Positions 11,118 through 23,914 of a stretch of 64,000 bases of DNA are shown piece by piece. Numbering within the stretch: the first letter of the stretch is position 1; each line of letters opens with the position of its first letter. The DNA comes from Varroa destructor (Eukaryota > Arthropoda > Arachnida > Mesostigmata > Varroidae): positions 38,311,719 to 38,375,718 of the forward strand of contig NW_019211454.1 in assembly GCF_002443255.2 (NCBI RefSeq), read 5' to 3'. The notes beneath the pieces were generated by a model, which was not told where the DNA came from, did no database searches, and worked only from the letters and a program-made list of their open reading frames with translations. A program made the translations under genes and the position numbers.

Positions 11118-14100
11118 ATAATCTAGCTAGCGAAAACTTACCACAGGCTCATCTTTCATCAACAGAAAACTTTACCTCCCAGGATGCATATATCCCACAT
11201 AGCATAAGTTGCAAAAAGTTGTCGGAACTTGTTATTATGCAAAGAGTTTGAGAAAGAATCCGTGCGACAATGTCCGCAACAGTTATTAAAGAGACCCTCA
11301 AATACAGTATTTTGCCAATAAAATCGTTGCAAGACCGAAGTTATATGAATAGCATCGGGGTTGAAGCTACCTTGCCGATCAATTTTATCACAGCTGCTAA
11401 GTGTTGAATCAAGCAAATAGTCTAGTGTGCGTTCAGAACCAATGCCGCTGAAATGCTTCTGTATCGACTCAAAACGTACCTACGGAGCACCATGGAACAC
11501 ACTACGAGAAGCAGATCTATACGTGAAGTTTCGAAATAAGGAGGACTCGTCGTCTAGCGGATAGTCCTTTCGCAGCTCTGGATCGCGGGACTTGTGGTAC
11601 GTTCTATGGCATTTAAGGCTACAACAAACCAGTTATGCCTAACGAGAGTGTATCTACCTGCGTGTATCAATTGGGCGATCACAAATGCCTACAACGGTAT
11701 ATAAAGAAGGGAATATAATACAAAAATATTATAAGGTTAAATTTTCTTGCTGCAAAGCGGAACACTAGAGCGACACGAGTATTTCGTTTGTTTACTCTTT
11801 GATCGCAATATGATGTGCAGCGTACAGCCTTTTTTTCTTTCTATTAAAGGCCCAAATTTTGATATTTGGTGGCTATATACTCTACATTGAAATACATTTA
11901 TTGTGCATTAAGCTGCGCTTAGTATATGGGGAATTCTTAGTCAAGTCTTTGTTTCTGGTACAGGCCTGGTATAGTATCACGGAAGTGACATTTGTATAAC
12001 CTATTGAGCTTGGGGACTATGGGTACCGTACGTAAGCGCTCAGAACTATATAGGACCGAACGCGAACGCTCGGCTAACATATGACCTATTGTTCATTGGT
12101 TTTCGTTTCCCGTTTTTATGAGAATTAGGCGCAGGTTTTTACCGTGCGCGTTGTTTCTTATGCCATAATTGGTTCTTCCATATAGCGCATCCCTAAACAA
12201 AAGGACACGCTATTCATAAACTTTAATACACGGGCAGAAAACACATGTAGTCTTTCGATAGGGATATTTTTATCGAGTCGACTGTTTATTGTCGCCCACT
12301 ACATGACATTGCCGTTACGATAGATTTTTATCTTTTTAAAATTATAGCTGCCTATGATTTAAAAACACTCAGAAAAACTCTTGGCCCTTTGTGCGTGGAG
12401 ACATCAGCTTCCGGACGCAGGCATTTGCTCTTGGAAAATCCATCCAAAGAGGAGGGAAAAGATCTTGCTGCATTTGGTCAATTTTTTATTGCCATATCAA
12501 TAGCTGCCATGGTAACAATGTTTAAACCCACAGTGAATCACTGCTGCTATAGCAGCTCCGTTGAGGCATGTGTCTACATCAGTGTTCTACGACGTTGCGA
12601 AGACACGGTTTGAAGAAATTCGCCGTAACAGCGTCTTATTGTTAACAGTGGTTCTATAGTCACATGCTAGTCGCCGTTGTAAATCGTAAGTGAAACAAAT
12701 AATACGTACGGATTGAGGGTAAGTTCCAAAACGGCTCGAGGAAATGAAACTTGCGGGAACCAAGTTAGCATTATTAAAAGAAGGCACATAGCTGAATAGG
12801 CTAGACTAACTTGATTTTCTCTCATTTTCCCTACGCTCGTAATAATTGTAACGTTGTGTGGACGCTGAAAATTGTCTCGTATATTGCGGACCGTACGGAC
12901 GAATGATGATGATGGTTCTGAAACAGGTATTTGATAAGATCCTGCAGTTATAGCAGGATGACAGAGTTATAACAGTCACGAATGCGGGTCCGTCGGCTGG
13001 AGGGATTTGTATCTGCACGACCGGTAAAGATGCATAATTAAAATATGAAATAACATCGTATGTTAAGCCTGATCGTAGTATTTTCCAAAGTTATGTCCTG
13101 GAATAATAGCGAATGTGACCATCACTATATTAGGCGATCCGATAAAACTACTGCAGACTTATTTACGGCTATTCCACTGAAAGGCGAGTGATATGACATT
13201 CTCAAAATTCGAGCGATCTTTTACCTTGGATCGGCCGAAGATCTCACAAATCACCTCATGTCCATGAATGTTTGTTTAATGTGTTAATTTTATCTGTACG
13301 TTTCTTTAATATGATGCACCCAAATTAGCTTAAATTCAGGGTCATGCAATTGGTCTCACGCTGTTGAGGTATTGTAGCCAGAGAGCTTCACTTCAGACAG
13401 AACACTACGGTGAGGCTATAGCCGAGCATTGTAAACGTTTGGCAATAGCGCACTAAAAACGGCGTTTCCGGAACCAAGAATCGGGTTTCTTTTTTTTGAC
13501 CCAGTGATTCTGCGAAGAACGGCGACTCTACTGTGGCATTAGGCGCCAAATGACATTATGTATCACTCTGCCGGCCCTCGTACCTAGCGTACTACCTATA
13601 ATACTAACAGAGACGAAAACGTTTCTACATATTAAGTGGTTAACAATAGATGTTTGGCAAGTGATCTAACATCAACGATATTGTATGGTTTCTACCCAGA
13701 AGTCGATATATGTACTCGTTGACTAAGCTGCTATACACAGCTAACCGAAGGCGCTTTTGTGTCTTTAAATTGTGTACCTGGAACTAGGTTATACTATGCC
13801 ACTCAGGAAAGGAGACGATAAAGCAACTCCTGCTCTAACAAATGCCAGATAGACGTCCGTTCGTGCTAATAAAAATAGGACCGCTTCAGCCACACGTATT
13901 AGAGTCATTTCCTTTGAAAAAATCTGGTAGTTTGCGTGGAATCTCATTTTCAGGTCCGCATTGACCTTCAACTAGAATAATGCTCGTGTATAAGTTTAGA
14001 TCGCCCCTCTGTGGCCCTGAAAAGCACGAGCACGTGGTGACATAAAAGATACCCATGGTCTTATTGGATCGAAACAATAGATAACCATCTCGACAAATCT

Positions 14101-14540
14101 GGCTCTATACATTATCAGTATCCTTTCACTGCTAGCAGGACGAAAAGTTCTGCCCAAGCGAAAACGCTGAAGAAGATTTATTCAACTGAATAAGTTAACC
14201 GTATAAAGCTACGTAAAAGTACGAAACTAAGACAACTGAATATGCTAAAGGATAAATCAGGATTTTCCAATGAACAGGCTTTTCATACTCACTCGCTGTC
14301 GTATATGAACTTTTTTCACGACCTATCACAATATATTGTAACTGTAGTCACTGTGCAAAGAATAGGCTAAATGTGTAGCTCTATATAGCATACAGTACCT
14401 TCTTTTCTGTAATTACTAATGTATTCATGCCCAGATGCCCATTTTGTATAGCCCTGTATTATTTACATATTTCTTCTTGTCTACTGATTCAGACTCACCG
14501 CGTGCAGTGGTATTGTGACACGGGGCGGCTGACGTAAGTT
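11118..14540. other. No gene recognised
   Basis: Mostly AT-rich sequence with broken frames. It contains a small 7-bp-stem hairpin (12939-12959) and a tRNA A-box-like word near 11549 that lacks the rest of a tRNA. Open frames at 11159-11416, 12389-12613, 12806-13018 and 13789-14077 show no domains. Confidence 0.5.
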
Positions 14541-14551
14541 CTAATGATTTG

Positions 14552-14566
14552 TTTTTTTTTTTTTTT
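14552..14566. repeat. Poly(T) run of 15
   Basis: A homopolymer at the left edge of a GC-richer patch. It could be the poly(A) tail of a minus-strand retrocopy, but no matching body was recognised to the right of it. Confidence 0.9.
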
Positions 14567-15690
14567 GATTAACTGAAGAATAAACTACCGCCACCTTTAC
14601 GAACGTGTCACAGCCGAAGGCGGGCGCAACCGCAGCCGTGGTCGTCAGCGAGGCTATTCTTAACAAAAAGACGAGAATGAGCTTTAGACTATGAGTAGCC
14701 GTAAAGGAAAGATGAGTTCGTATTAGAGGGTCGAAGCGCCAAGCACGAACTACCGGAGAATGTCCAAGGTAGGAAACTAGGGACGGGTGGTTAGCAGTCA
14801 GGGAAGAACAGACATCTAACTGGCAATTTTCTCTATGCGCCGGTCTTGTCGTTAGGTCGGCCGATCGCTGGGTCAGGGACAATTACCATTAACTTGCTGT
14901 TTCGTTATCACGCTGAAACGAGTTGCTTGTTCTTCAAAGGCGAACTAGGTCGGCCAGCCAAGCGGATCGAGCCGCACCTTTACTCTGAACGAAAGGTGCG
15001 GTAGTGGCGACAGAGGAGCCAGCAGTCGTTCCTTAACTCTTTCGGATAACGCAGTCGGCCTGATGCCCGGAGGCCCAGCCAACGCACCAAGAGGCAGACG
15101 CCGGATGCAGAGCTGAAAATATGTCGGAAGGGAGGTAAGGGTGCGCGTGTAAAAAAGTAACTTCTTCTTTGACAATCGCGACAGTGAGTACAGCTTCGTA
15201 GGTTGCAGTAAACGGATATTTTCCATTGTTCCCCAGAGAAGTAGGTAAAGGGGAAACAGCAATAGCGGGGCAAGAGAACCTGGAACTCCACAATCGCTAG
15301 ACCGAAAACAGCCAGGGCTATTCTAGTGGGAATTCCCATCCCCTAACCACATACTATGCACGTAAGTCGAGGAGAGCAAAGTAGAGAACCTGAGCTGGCT
15401 GTTGGAGACGAGCGGAGACAGCGAGAAAAAGGAGACGAAATGATTCTTGTCTGTAAAATGCAGCAAGAATGGAGTGATGAATGTCGCGACGGCATGGACG
15501 GGGAGAAACTGTGATGTGGGATTGTTGTTGGCTTTTACCGCCGTATGAATTCGCTACGTATCTAGGTAAGGCCGAGGCAGAAGTGGAGTGGCCCAAATCG
15601 CTAAACTTTATCTTCCCTCTTCCAGAAGGAAGAAAAAGGATGAATAGGAACTCTGCGGCTGATTTAAGCAAGAAGCTAGAATTTGGCTAA
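14567..15690. other. GC-richer patch with overlapping open frames
   Basis: Within about 1.1 kb, long frames are open on both strands at once (minus 14541-14882, 14945-15339 and 15354-15671; plus 15481-15690). Overlap of several open frames is what lower stop density gives, so openness alone does not support a gene. The best single frame is plus 15481-15690. It starts with a true ATG, is 69 codons long, and is charged and Trp-containing (GKAEAEVEWPKS in the middle). A preceding plus frame ending at 15512 is also charged. The plus strand here is purine-rich, which by itself produces Lys/Glu/Arg-rich translations. A transcribed, UTR-like or exonic region is possible but unproven. Confidence 0.3.
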
Positions 15691-18373
15691 CCCTGTTGCT
15701 GTCAGATGGGGTCGGATGAAGCGACTGCTGCTGTGCTGGTCTCCTTCCGAGCAAAGGAACTCATTTTCAGTGCGGCTTAAATCACCTACAGTTCAAAAGC
15801 AGATGGCGGCGTCCAAACCAGTCAAATCAGAGAAAGTGTATACATTCAACTATAAAAATATACAGAGACACACATAGAGATACCTCTAAACGTTGGCTTT
15901 TAAAACTAGCGGAAATCATTTGTCTTGGGATGATGCCAGGCACTTTTCGTGTTTGACACGTATATACAGCGTGTTTTTCGTCGTGAGGACTCAGCTCAAG
16001 TAAATATATTCCTATTTGACTACTAGCTTCAGTGATCGCATCTATTACTAAGTTTGCGTCAAATATGGCATTGGCTTACTTCATTAGTTGTTAGGCCTTC
16101 CCATCGCTTACACCGTTCAGAGTTTTCATAAAGCTTATTTTAATCGGCTTAAGCATTTTTAGGATGCTATCCGCTTATATAGATAGGCCATCTTCACAGA
16201 TTACTACTACATTTCATTTTCAAACAAACTGGTTCATTCATATCACAATGGCGAACGGCAGCCTCTCCAGCTCATGATCTCGAAAAGTTCTGCGTTGCTT
16301 GGATAAATGCAAAACACATTGGAAATTTTGGCTACGATACGAGGACCCGTATCGTGCTGACGAATTTGTCCTTAAAAACTGAGAATAACACTTGCTATAA
16401 TGAAGCTCTACAGTCGCTCTGTTTACTAAGAGATAACTATTGTATGTAGATTTTGTCTTTTAGGATTATTTTTCTCAGTTACCTTTGCCTGTATGTGCTA
16501 TTAAACTAATGCGTGTTTATGCAATCGTTCACAAAATATCTCGAGTGTGATGATCGTACTGCAGCCACTGAAGACCAATCGTTCAGAGAAAAACCATGCC
16601 AACGACAAAAAAAAATCGTTCGTTGTACATAACCTCAGAGCTTGACATAATCTGAATATTCGAAAGCCATTAGGCCGAAAGAATTACTGCTTATGTTTTT
16701 CTTTAACGAATCATTGATACACACTCGTAATTCTATTCAAACGTTTATACCGAAACGATATATAGGCGCAAAATATAAAACGATAATATCAACCTTTTAA
16801 AGCTAAACTGATGTAATAAAGGCGCTGCTATTTTTATGACTATTAAATCTTTCCAAATTACAGTGACATTTGCCGCACCTATGAATATTTACATATAAGT
16901 CAAATGCAGTATGTAGCGCTTTCAATCATAACATAAAGAAGCATCGTCTTAAGAGCAGATTCTTACAAGTTCGATCATCCGGCTTCCGTCTCCGACGTGA
17001 GTCACTTACCATTGTCTAACTTCTTTCTCGGTGACTGCAACGAGACAAAAGAAAAAGTTAAAATACCGTTAGCGAGAGGTTCAGCTTTTTAAATCTCGAG
17101 ATAAGTGTTTAGCCAGGCTTAAGAAGCTCTCTACTTAATGTTAGCACTTGTAATACTCTGTCGTGACGTAAGTTAATTTTGCAGGACGTAATTTTCTTTC
17201 TAGCATACTTGTTTTGTTTTCTCCGGTAGTACCTCGGGCAGTTTCAATATTTGTTGCTGAGCACAACAAGGACTCAATAAAGACAAATTATTCTTTCGAT
17301 TCAGTTAGGGCTCCAAGATTAGATTAGACAAAAACACTACATTAGTAGAAATTTTCGATCGAGACGAGGAACTCAGTGGGAAATAATCTTTTCTGATAGT
17401 ACACCTGTCGACTTTGCTGATCCTATAGGATGTACGAAAGTCCACACCTACTTAATAATTGACGTAAACAATGCATGATGTTGAGAACGACAAGAGTATG
17501 TTGTTGACGAGATGAAGATTCCACGGGGCAAAGGTCACATTTGATAGGTTGCGGTTGGATGTCGCAACACGTGACCTCGTCACATGTCACACTTATTCCT
17601 TGATTAGTTTGTCTGTCGCTTCGCAGTATCAGAGCTGGTGAAACATCGAAGCTGTGTCTCGTATCATCGCTAGCATAGCAAAGCAATCGGACGAAGGGAG
17701 TACGCGCTCCGTCGTGGCGTGACTGTCTCGTGACGGAGGAGATACTTGCTAATATTGCTCGATGGTTGAAATAACCATGTGGATCGATTTTTTTTTTACA
17801 TTTCACTTATACGTTCGGGCCAGTCAGTCAATAGCAGCGTTGTCCGTCCGGAAGTTTCCCAATTGAGAAATCATTATGTTTGCCGAGCTCACACTTAATG
17901 AAAAACAAACTGTCCTATTTAATTGAATCGATAGCATAAAGAAAAAGCGAACAGAGTAGAAAACGATGGGGAAATAATAATGTGACAGGATGTGAGAGAA
18001 TCAACAGGGGTGGCATAGATACTACATGTTGCCTGTCGTAGTTGACTAATAATTGCTCATTGAGTCAGTCATTCATTTTAGCGCACTTCGACAAATGTGA
18101 CATACGCAGAGATAGATTGCGTGTGTCGAAGGCTGAAAGAGGAGTGCAGCATATGACAAGCAAACGAGCAGACGCTCAGACTGGGGTCGGCAACAACTCT
18201 GGCAAAATTGACATTGTCAAGACAACAGATAGATGCTGGATACATTTCGTAACGTCAGCGCTGAATATGCAGTACGCGACGTTACGTACGTAGTTCTTTG
18301 GCGTACATCCCGACTGTGACGTATGGCCTACAGTCTGTGAATTCGTTTCAATTGTAGTATGCGAAGGCTCAAG

Positions 18374-18391
18374 TATATATATATATATATA
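18374..18391. repeat. (TA)9 microsatellite
   Basis: A pure TA dinucleotide run. It causes the Ile-Tyr repeats seen in the overlapping minus frame. Confidence 0.93.
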
Positions 18392-18745
18392 CGCATGTTG
18401 GATAAAAAAGACACGACCTTTTCCATTCAACACATACAACAAACAACCTCCTGAGCTTTTGGGATTCGCTTGATAAACGCTAAGATCTTTGTTTCTGCCT
18501 GTTCTCCGGGATCTCCACTGAAAGATTCTATGTCACCTGTCACATTGAGCCCATCGCTAATGTCCAACGAGAAAGATAAAAGAAAAAATATGATCTATTC
18601 ATTGTTTCTGCAAGCCGGCTTGCAAAGACAATATTTATTGCCTTTAAACATGGCTTGCAAAACGTGAGCTGTATAGTTTAATGACAGTTACCGTTTCATT
18701 TTCCATAACATGAGTTTATTTAGCACGGCCTTGTTCCCAGCTGTG

Positions 18746-18766
18746 GTCCTACCCCGTAGGTAGGAC
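18746..18766. repeat. Hairpin with perfect 8-bp stem
   Basis: GTCCTACC and GGTAGGAC are separated by five bases (CCGTA). No thymine tract or array context gives it a role. Confidence 0.8.
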
Positions 18767-19817
18767 GGCAGCGATCACAAATAGTATGTTCGAAGACGGA
18801 AGCAAGTCAAGAACTACAGATTCAATGGCGAACTCCGTTTTATTCATTTTCAAAGTCGTGTTATACCGATCGTAATGAAACTCAGTCAATACGAGTAAAC
18901 GTTTGAGCCCGAACGTGACAACTCCATATTAGTTTTTGATAGCAAAAACCCCTTGCAAGAAACTGAGATATAGCTGGGCACATAGAAAAGGTCCTCCTTC
19001 ACATTCTACAATAACGGTATGTTGGGTACGTTTCTTGTTGGTAAGTTTTGAGTAATTTCATATTTAATCCAACCAAACACATAAAGCGCCTTTGTTTCGA
19101 CCGAAGTGTGTGTAAACGTGACGCGTCATGAAGAATAGACTGTATCATCTTGGAAGTTGTCGAAAACCTTCTTAACTAAGTAAGGTCATATCTGTTATGT
19201 TCGCCTGTGGCAAACCATATCATTCATACCCATAATTATTGTCCAATGAAATGGATCTGGTGTAGAATCTGACCGGGAAGCCTTGAATTTGCTCTGCTGC
19301 TTTATTTTCACGCAAATTCTCTCCATTAAAGCAATGATAATTACTCCCCACGTTCGCATCATCTAGCTCTGTTTTCCTTCAGTGAAGTTTCTATTCACTT
19401 TTCTGGCACTTGCGGCCTTAAATTAAAGCGGGCTCGTCCTGTTGCAAGGAGGCCTGACTAGCTCACTTAGCGAAATTCAGGCTTTCCACTTAAAAGACAA
19501 AAATCAATACGCAGCTATGCCCTATACAAGAACCGTAGATTCATGTCTTACTTATATCATATATTTTTTTAACAGTCCAATTCAGATAAGATGAAATAGA
19601 TTCTCAACCTGTTAGACCAAATTATGAAGCGGCGTATTTAATCACTTTCACAAAGCCGAACACTAGGAAAATGATAGGCGTGCTGCTGCTGGAAAGACAG
19701 TTAGTTTCTTTGTATGTTAAGATACACCAAAACCAATAGAAAATAAAGTGGAGATTCTAATAATTGAAAATTATCTAAAGTTCTATCGATTGGTGTTGTC
19801 ATTGCGAGAGAGACTGA

Positions 19818-20147
19818 AATCAGCTAGGAAAACCTATTACATTTACGTTGTTTGACTTAAATAAGAAACGTCACAATGTTCCTGCAAATAAGTCCGGTGT
19901 TTGTGTTCCCTGCAATATGATGCGGGTCAAACAAAATCATCAATACAACTGTACGGGTGAAGGGGTGCCCTTTCGACGGTCTACGGGGTCTACAAGTCTT
20001 TTTCGCAAGACGAACAACCATCGTAGCAACGCGCGGGGCTTCCGAGGATATACAGTAAAATTTACAGATCGGGCATTCAAAGAAAGCAGAATGAGAAAGA
20101 GTTTTACGTTTATGGTATCTGAAGACTTAGCTATCCAGGAATATTAA
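19818..20147 (+). CDS. Open frame, possible exon, unknown product
   Basis: The frame is open for about 109 codons between TGA at 19815 and TAA at 20145, in otherwise AT-rich DNA where stops should be frequent. The product would be basic. It has a C-V-P-C pair near residue 30, another Cys near 46, and a Lys/Arg-rich second half ending VSEDLAIQEY. No start ATG is positioned at the beginning, but a CAG at 19821-19823 could be a splice acceptor. No family is recognised. Chance remains quite possible. Confidence 0.2.
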   Translation, partial: NQLGKPITFTLFDLNKKRHNVPANKSGVCVPCNMMRVKQNHQYNCTGEGVPFRRSTGSTSLFRKTNNHRSNARGFRGYTVKFTDRAFKESRMRKSFTFMVSEDLAIQEY

Positions 20148-22275
20148 CAAATTTTTAACAGTTTATCTATTCATGATTATGCTGTACAAGTTCGATTATT
20201 GTAACCGTAAGTGAGTTGACTCGTGAGGGAACTTCCAGCAGCGACTACAAGCGGAAATCTAAATCAGGTTCAAGTCAAGCCTCATACGTAATTCATGAAG
20301 CCTCTATAATGTTTGTCGCGATTTATGAAACCTAGACTAACTCCGTGAAGCCTTGACATATTACAGAGCGCTTTAAAAACTTATCCACCGAGTGAACGAA
20401 TCAACTCCTCGAGGTGAACATCAGGGGGCCTTAAAAAGTCTAATCCCTCTTGTATTGTTTTTTTTTTTCTAGGTTGTTTTGTACTTAAGCAGTTTTTGGC
20501 AGAATTTTGTAGAGAAACTGAGGTCGGTTCTCTTGGCCCAGGCGGATGGAATAGAAAATAGCAGAACTCCATCGACGTTCCGTACGATAGCGGCTACAGT
20601 CGTGGAACTGCGGCACACGTAGTCTTTCACGCAGCTGAGAGAAACCTAGTATAAATTCATCATCTAACCATTCACAGTAATACGCTGTATTGATCCAGTT
20701 ACCGTTAATGGCATCAATTAACTTTTTATTCGTGAACGGTTAGCGTTGCAAAGCTGGTCGTTTTCGTCTTTCAAAATAATCGTTCGATGACTAATCGACT
20801 TCGCTTCGGTGGGGCAATTCTCCATGGACGATGACTATCGATAGTGAATTGAAGATAACATTTCGCGTCAATAAGAGGGACGTTTTTTTTTTTTTTTTTT
20901 ATTTTTTTTTCGAATATGAAATAAGTTTTACAACAATATCAAGATACTGCTAAGTGTTTCGAGTGTACCTCCGACACGATGTTGGGCACCTCTTCAAAGG
21001 CCTGATCTGCAATACGAAACGAAATATGTCTGCCCTCGGTTTCGAACCCCATTTGTCTTAGTGATCCACTGACATGTATTAACTCGTTTGAATTTTTTTT
21101 GCAAGTTTATTCTGTGCAACAGTGACATTTTTTACTGAGCTTTACCAAGGCGTGTCCAATGCTAGTGACACCTCGTTTGACGGCTATAACTAGCATTTGG
21201 TATGACAGGGATATACGATGATTAGTCACCAGATTTCCCCTTAATAATTTCGACCGCTGAATCGGGTGTACATTATTGCCCTATTATATGTCGATAAAAA
21301 AAATAGAAAACGAAAAAGCAGCAGTAATTTTTCGCTTCCTTCCAAGTTTTGCTCATTTCAGTACTACGATCAATTACGCAAAACGCAAAAAACGCTTTCT
21401 TTGGCAGCACAAAATGATCAAAACATTTCGTGCTGCCTTTCGTCCATAGCAAGCTAGAGACAGTAGACTTCCATTAAACCATTCACCAACCGTCCTGAGT
21501 TTTGATGGAAATATCATTTGATGACCAATGAACATTGTCTGTGTATAATGATTCTGTTTAACATAAAATAAATTAATAACTTAAATATTCATGAACTAAC
21601 AGTTGACAGGGCTAGCTCCATTCAGCTTAGCTATTTGAGCTGGTTTGCTAATTATTCAAGACGTCCGTCAATGTGATTCGTTTCATTTATAGCGATAGAC
21701 TGCTATTGGACGATAATAATAGTTGAGAGAACGGGAAAAACCTTTACCCTCTTTTACCTTATATCGTGTCTTGTTGAAGCACGCGCAGCCTGAAACGCAC
21801 TCCACTTAGCAAACCATTGCCGGTACCTAATACCTGTTTGAGCTGCCAGGCTTCACGTCATTATGGAAGCAAGACAACTCCTTAGGAAAGAGAAATATGT
21901 ATACACTTAATTAGAAACAGTCGTAGAGGAAAGCTCTAGTCGAGTGTCTCGGTTTTAGTGTCTAGTCATAACGTAATAGAAAAAGAAGTATGACCTCCTG
22001 TACGTATATATATATATAGTAAGCCCTTTGCGTACCCTAATATGCACAGTTTAGGCAGTTTAGGACTTTTCTTCAACAGATGGAGCGTTCTAGGTCACCC
22101 GGTGCGCGTTAAGCGAAAGACCAGCTTTTTTGTACCATGATGCCGGTCCAAGGCGTTGTCGGACGTGTTAGATAACAACTGTCCCGGTTTTGAAATAGTT
22201 TCAACTTGTTCCAACTTTCCTCTACACTCATCGCTACTTGGAGCTGCTAGACGATAGTAAGCGAGCGGCTCGTTT
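20148..22275. other. No gene recognised
   Basis: AT-rich sequence with a very long poly(T) tract (20883-20910) and a (TA)n tract near 22005-22018. Small frames here carry Lys-rich or Ser-rich low-complexity translations only. Confidence 0.55.
20883..20910. repeat. Poly(T) T18-A-T9
   Basis: Eighteen T, one A and nine T in a row. This could be the A-tail of a minus-strand retroposed sequence, but no recognisable SINE or LINE body adjoins it. Homopolymers of this length are also prone to sequencing length error. Confidence 0.95.
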
Positions 22276-22458
22276 ATGACGCCTCCGCGGTTGTCCATGA
22301 GCAATACACAGTTCTGTTGGAGCCGCCATCTCTACGGCTTCAGCGTGCGACATTTTTTTGCTGTGTTTGGGACCAGTCATAACGCGCCCCCGCTTTTAGG
22401 GCCTTACCTCCTTTCATTCGTAGATGATCTGTTCGCAGCGTTTTATTTCCACTTCTAA
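22276..22458 (+). CDS. 60-codon ORF with a reverse-transcriptase-like phrase
   Basis: A true ATG opens 60 codons ending FYFHF. Residues about 36-52 read LGPYLLSFVDDLF. This resembles the LINE reverse transcriptase stretch in which a Leu-Gly-Pro-(x)-Leu-Phe-Ser segment is followed by Phe-(I/V)-(N/D)-Asp-Leu. The residue T-S seven positions upstream also fits. Nothing before or after it continues the similarity and the ORF is tiny, so it may be a decayed LINE fragment or coincidence. Confidence 0.15.
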   Translation: MTPPRLSMSNTQFCWSRHLYGFSVRHFFAVFGTSHNAPPLLGPYLLSFVDDLFAAFYFHF

Positions 22459-23497
22459 GAAAACAAGCTCTTTTCTTTGTTGCTTTGTTCTTTAGCCCTC
22501 ACGGCCCTACTGCCTTTATCACGTTGACACGCTTTAAGGGCGGGAAAGCGCATCCACGTAGTATGGTATGTTATCCGTCATTTCTCACCAGTGTTACTAT
22601 ACCATGTTTTTTTCTTGCCGTGATAATGCTTTCGACGTAAAAATATTCTTCCCTACAAGTTAAACTTCTCGTCTAACAACGCCGTTGTAATGTCGCCACC
22701 TATTTGGCGGTATTTGATATTTAGCAAGTTGTCACCGCAATGCTTATTCTAGACAGACAGTGGACATCTATAGTACTGTGCTGCTAGAGTTGCTCGATTT
22801 TTTTCATCGCTAATCCATACAACGCACGGATGTGTTGGCCTGCTTTGCCTATTTGCATTTTCTGGGATTCGGTCTATTTTTTTTTCCTATATTCCAGGCG
22901 AAAGGAGTAGCTGTGGCCACTGTCCCTGCCGATAACGTCTTTCTACTGTGGCAAAAGTAATGGCAAGGGCAGTAAAAATGAGTGGATATCGCTTTTTATC
23001 AGTCTTTCTCCGTTTCACTTTCTTAATAAAACTTCTATATATGTGGACACAGCTCTATAACCCGTACTTCGTTGCCAAGAACCCGCAGCCGTACATTTTG
23101 ATCAAAGCCTACTTGCACTCATTGATTTGTCAGTCACCTGTCTTAGCATTGTAGCTAGCTGGGTGTTTGTGCTTAACATAAGGCTAGCTAAAGAGCTGGT
23201 TCTCCTTCTCTAGTCCAGGTGCACAAGACCGCTACGATAGCATGATCGCGAACGGCCTATACGGAATAGCTGCGCTGCGAATGGGAAAAAGTCGGTCTGA
23301 GGATGGTTGGAACGAAAACTTCTGCAGGCGATCAGTGGCCACAGTGGCGGTGGCGAGCGAAGGATATTGAACGTGTCGTGTTTTTACATCGTAAAGGACG
23401 GCCCGACGCAGCCGACCCTTTGTATAGCTACCGTTGTAATTTGTTTCAAAGTTTTGTGCCAGTCTGTTGTGGGCTGCTGTTGCAATTACGTAGTGGC
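22459..23497. other. No gene recognised
   Basis: Short frames only. A plus frame at 22948-23154 starting MAKVMARAVKMSGYR has one hydrophobic stretch but no further support. Confidence 0.5.
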
Positions 23498-23914
23498 TCA
23501 AGGGATGGTAACTCGCAACATCGACTGGACTATCGGTTCATCGCGCCGTGGGTCCACGAGCTTTTTCCCCCTAAGCTTGGACTTTCCAGCTTTGCTCTTA
23601 CCATTCGCGCGTGCGGCTTTTCCGTTTCTCTTCTCTATAATACAAGACCTTATTGGATCTACCCCTTTCGTTGCACCGTAGCTTGCAAACCTTTTTTTCG
23701 AACCGTTCCCAATCTGAAGGCACTTTTTTCCTTGCTTATCGAGCGCAAACAAGCCGCTGATAGCTGCGCCGTTTGCTTCCAGATCGAGCGACGGATAGTC
23801 GCTGGCAACTGCAACGGTTGCTGCTGCCGCTACTGTTGCTGCAAAAGGGCTGCCGGCGGAGCAAATGCTCTTGGCTACCATTAGGGCAAAAGCCGTCCTG
23901 CTGGCGTCGTCCAC
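23498..23914 (-). CDS. Ala/Lys/Gly-rich open frame, unknown
   Basis: The minus strand is open for about 139 codons. The first Met is at 23881, giving about 127 residues. The N-terminal third is Ala-rich, with an AATVAAAATVAVA-type run from GCA/GCC repeats. The C-terminal third is basic (GKAARANGKSKAGKSK), followed by a mixed tail ending RVTIP. An even longer plus frame (23303-23884) overlaps it antisense, showing that the whole patch is stop-poor. There is no domain, signal peptide or splice evidence. If real, it would be a small basic, probably nuclear or nucleic-acid-binding protein, but that is composition-based inference only. Confidence 0.15.
   Translation of the reverse strand: MDDASRTAFALMVAKSICSAGSPFAATVAAAATVAVASDYPSLDLEANGAAISGLFALDKQGKKCLQIGNGSKKRFASYGATKGVDPIRSCIIEKRNGKAARANGKSKAGKSKLRGKKLVDPRRDEPIVQSMLRVTIP

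Larger units (their letters stand above)
15691..19815. other. No gene recognised
   Basis: Stop-rich AT-leaning sequence. It holds an 8-bp-stem hairpin at 16334-16355, a (TA)n tract at 18374-18391 and another 8-bp-stem hairpin at 18746-18766. The minus frame at 17423-17806 (127 codons) has no recognisable domain and no upstream context. Confidence 0.5.

Noticed and set aside
11545..11600. tRNA-like A-box word (GTCTAGCGGATAG)
   Set aside because: No T-arm GGTTCRA motif follows at the right distance and no acceptor stem pairs.
23303..23884. 193-codon plus frame, the longest in the window
   Set aside because: It starts without a supported ATG, has an irregular Cys/Arg/Phe-rich composition and overlaps a more protein-like antisense frame. 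Its length is within chance for a GC-richer patch.
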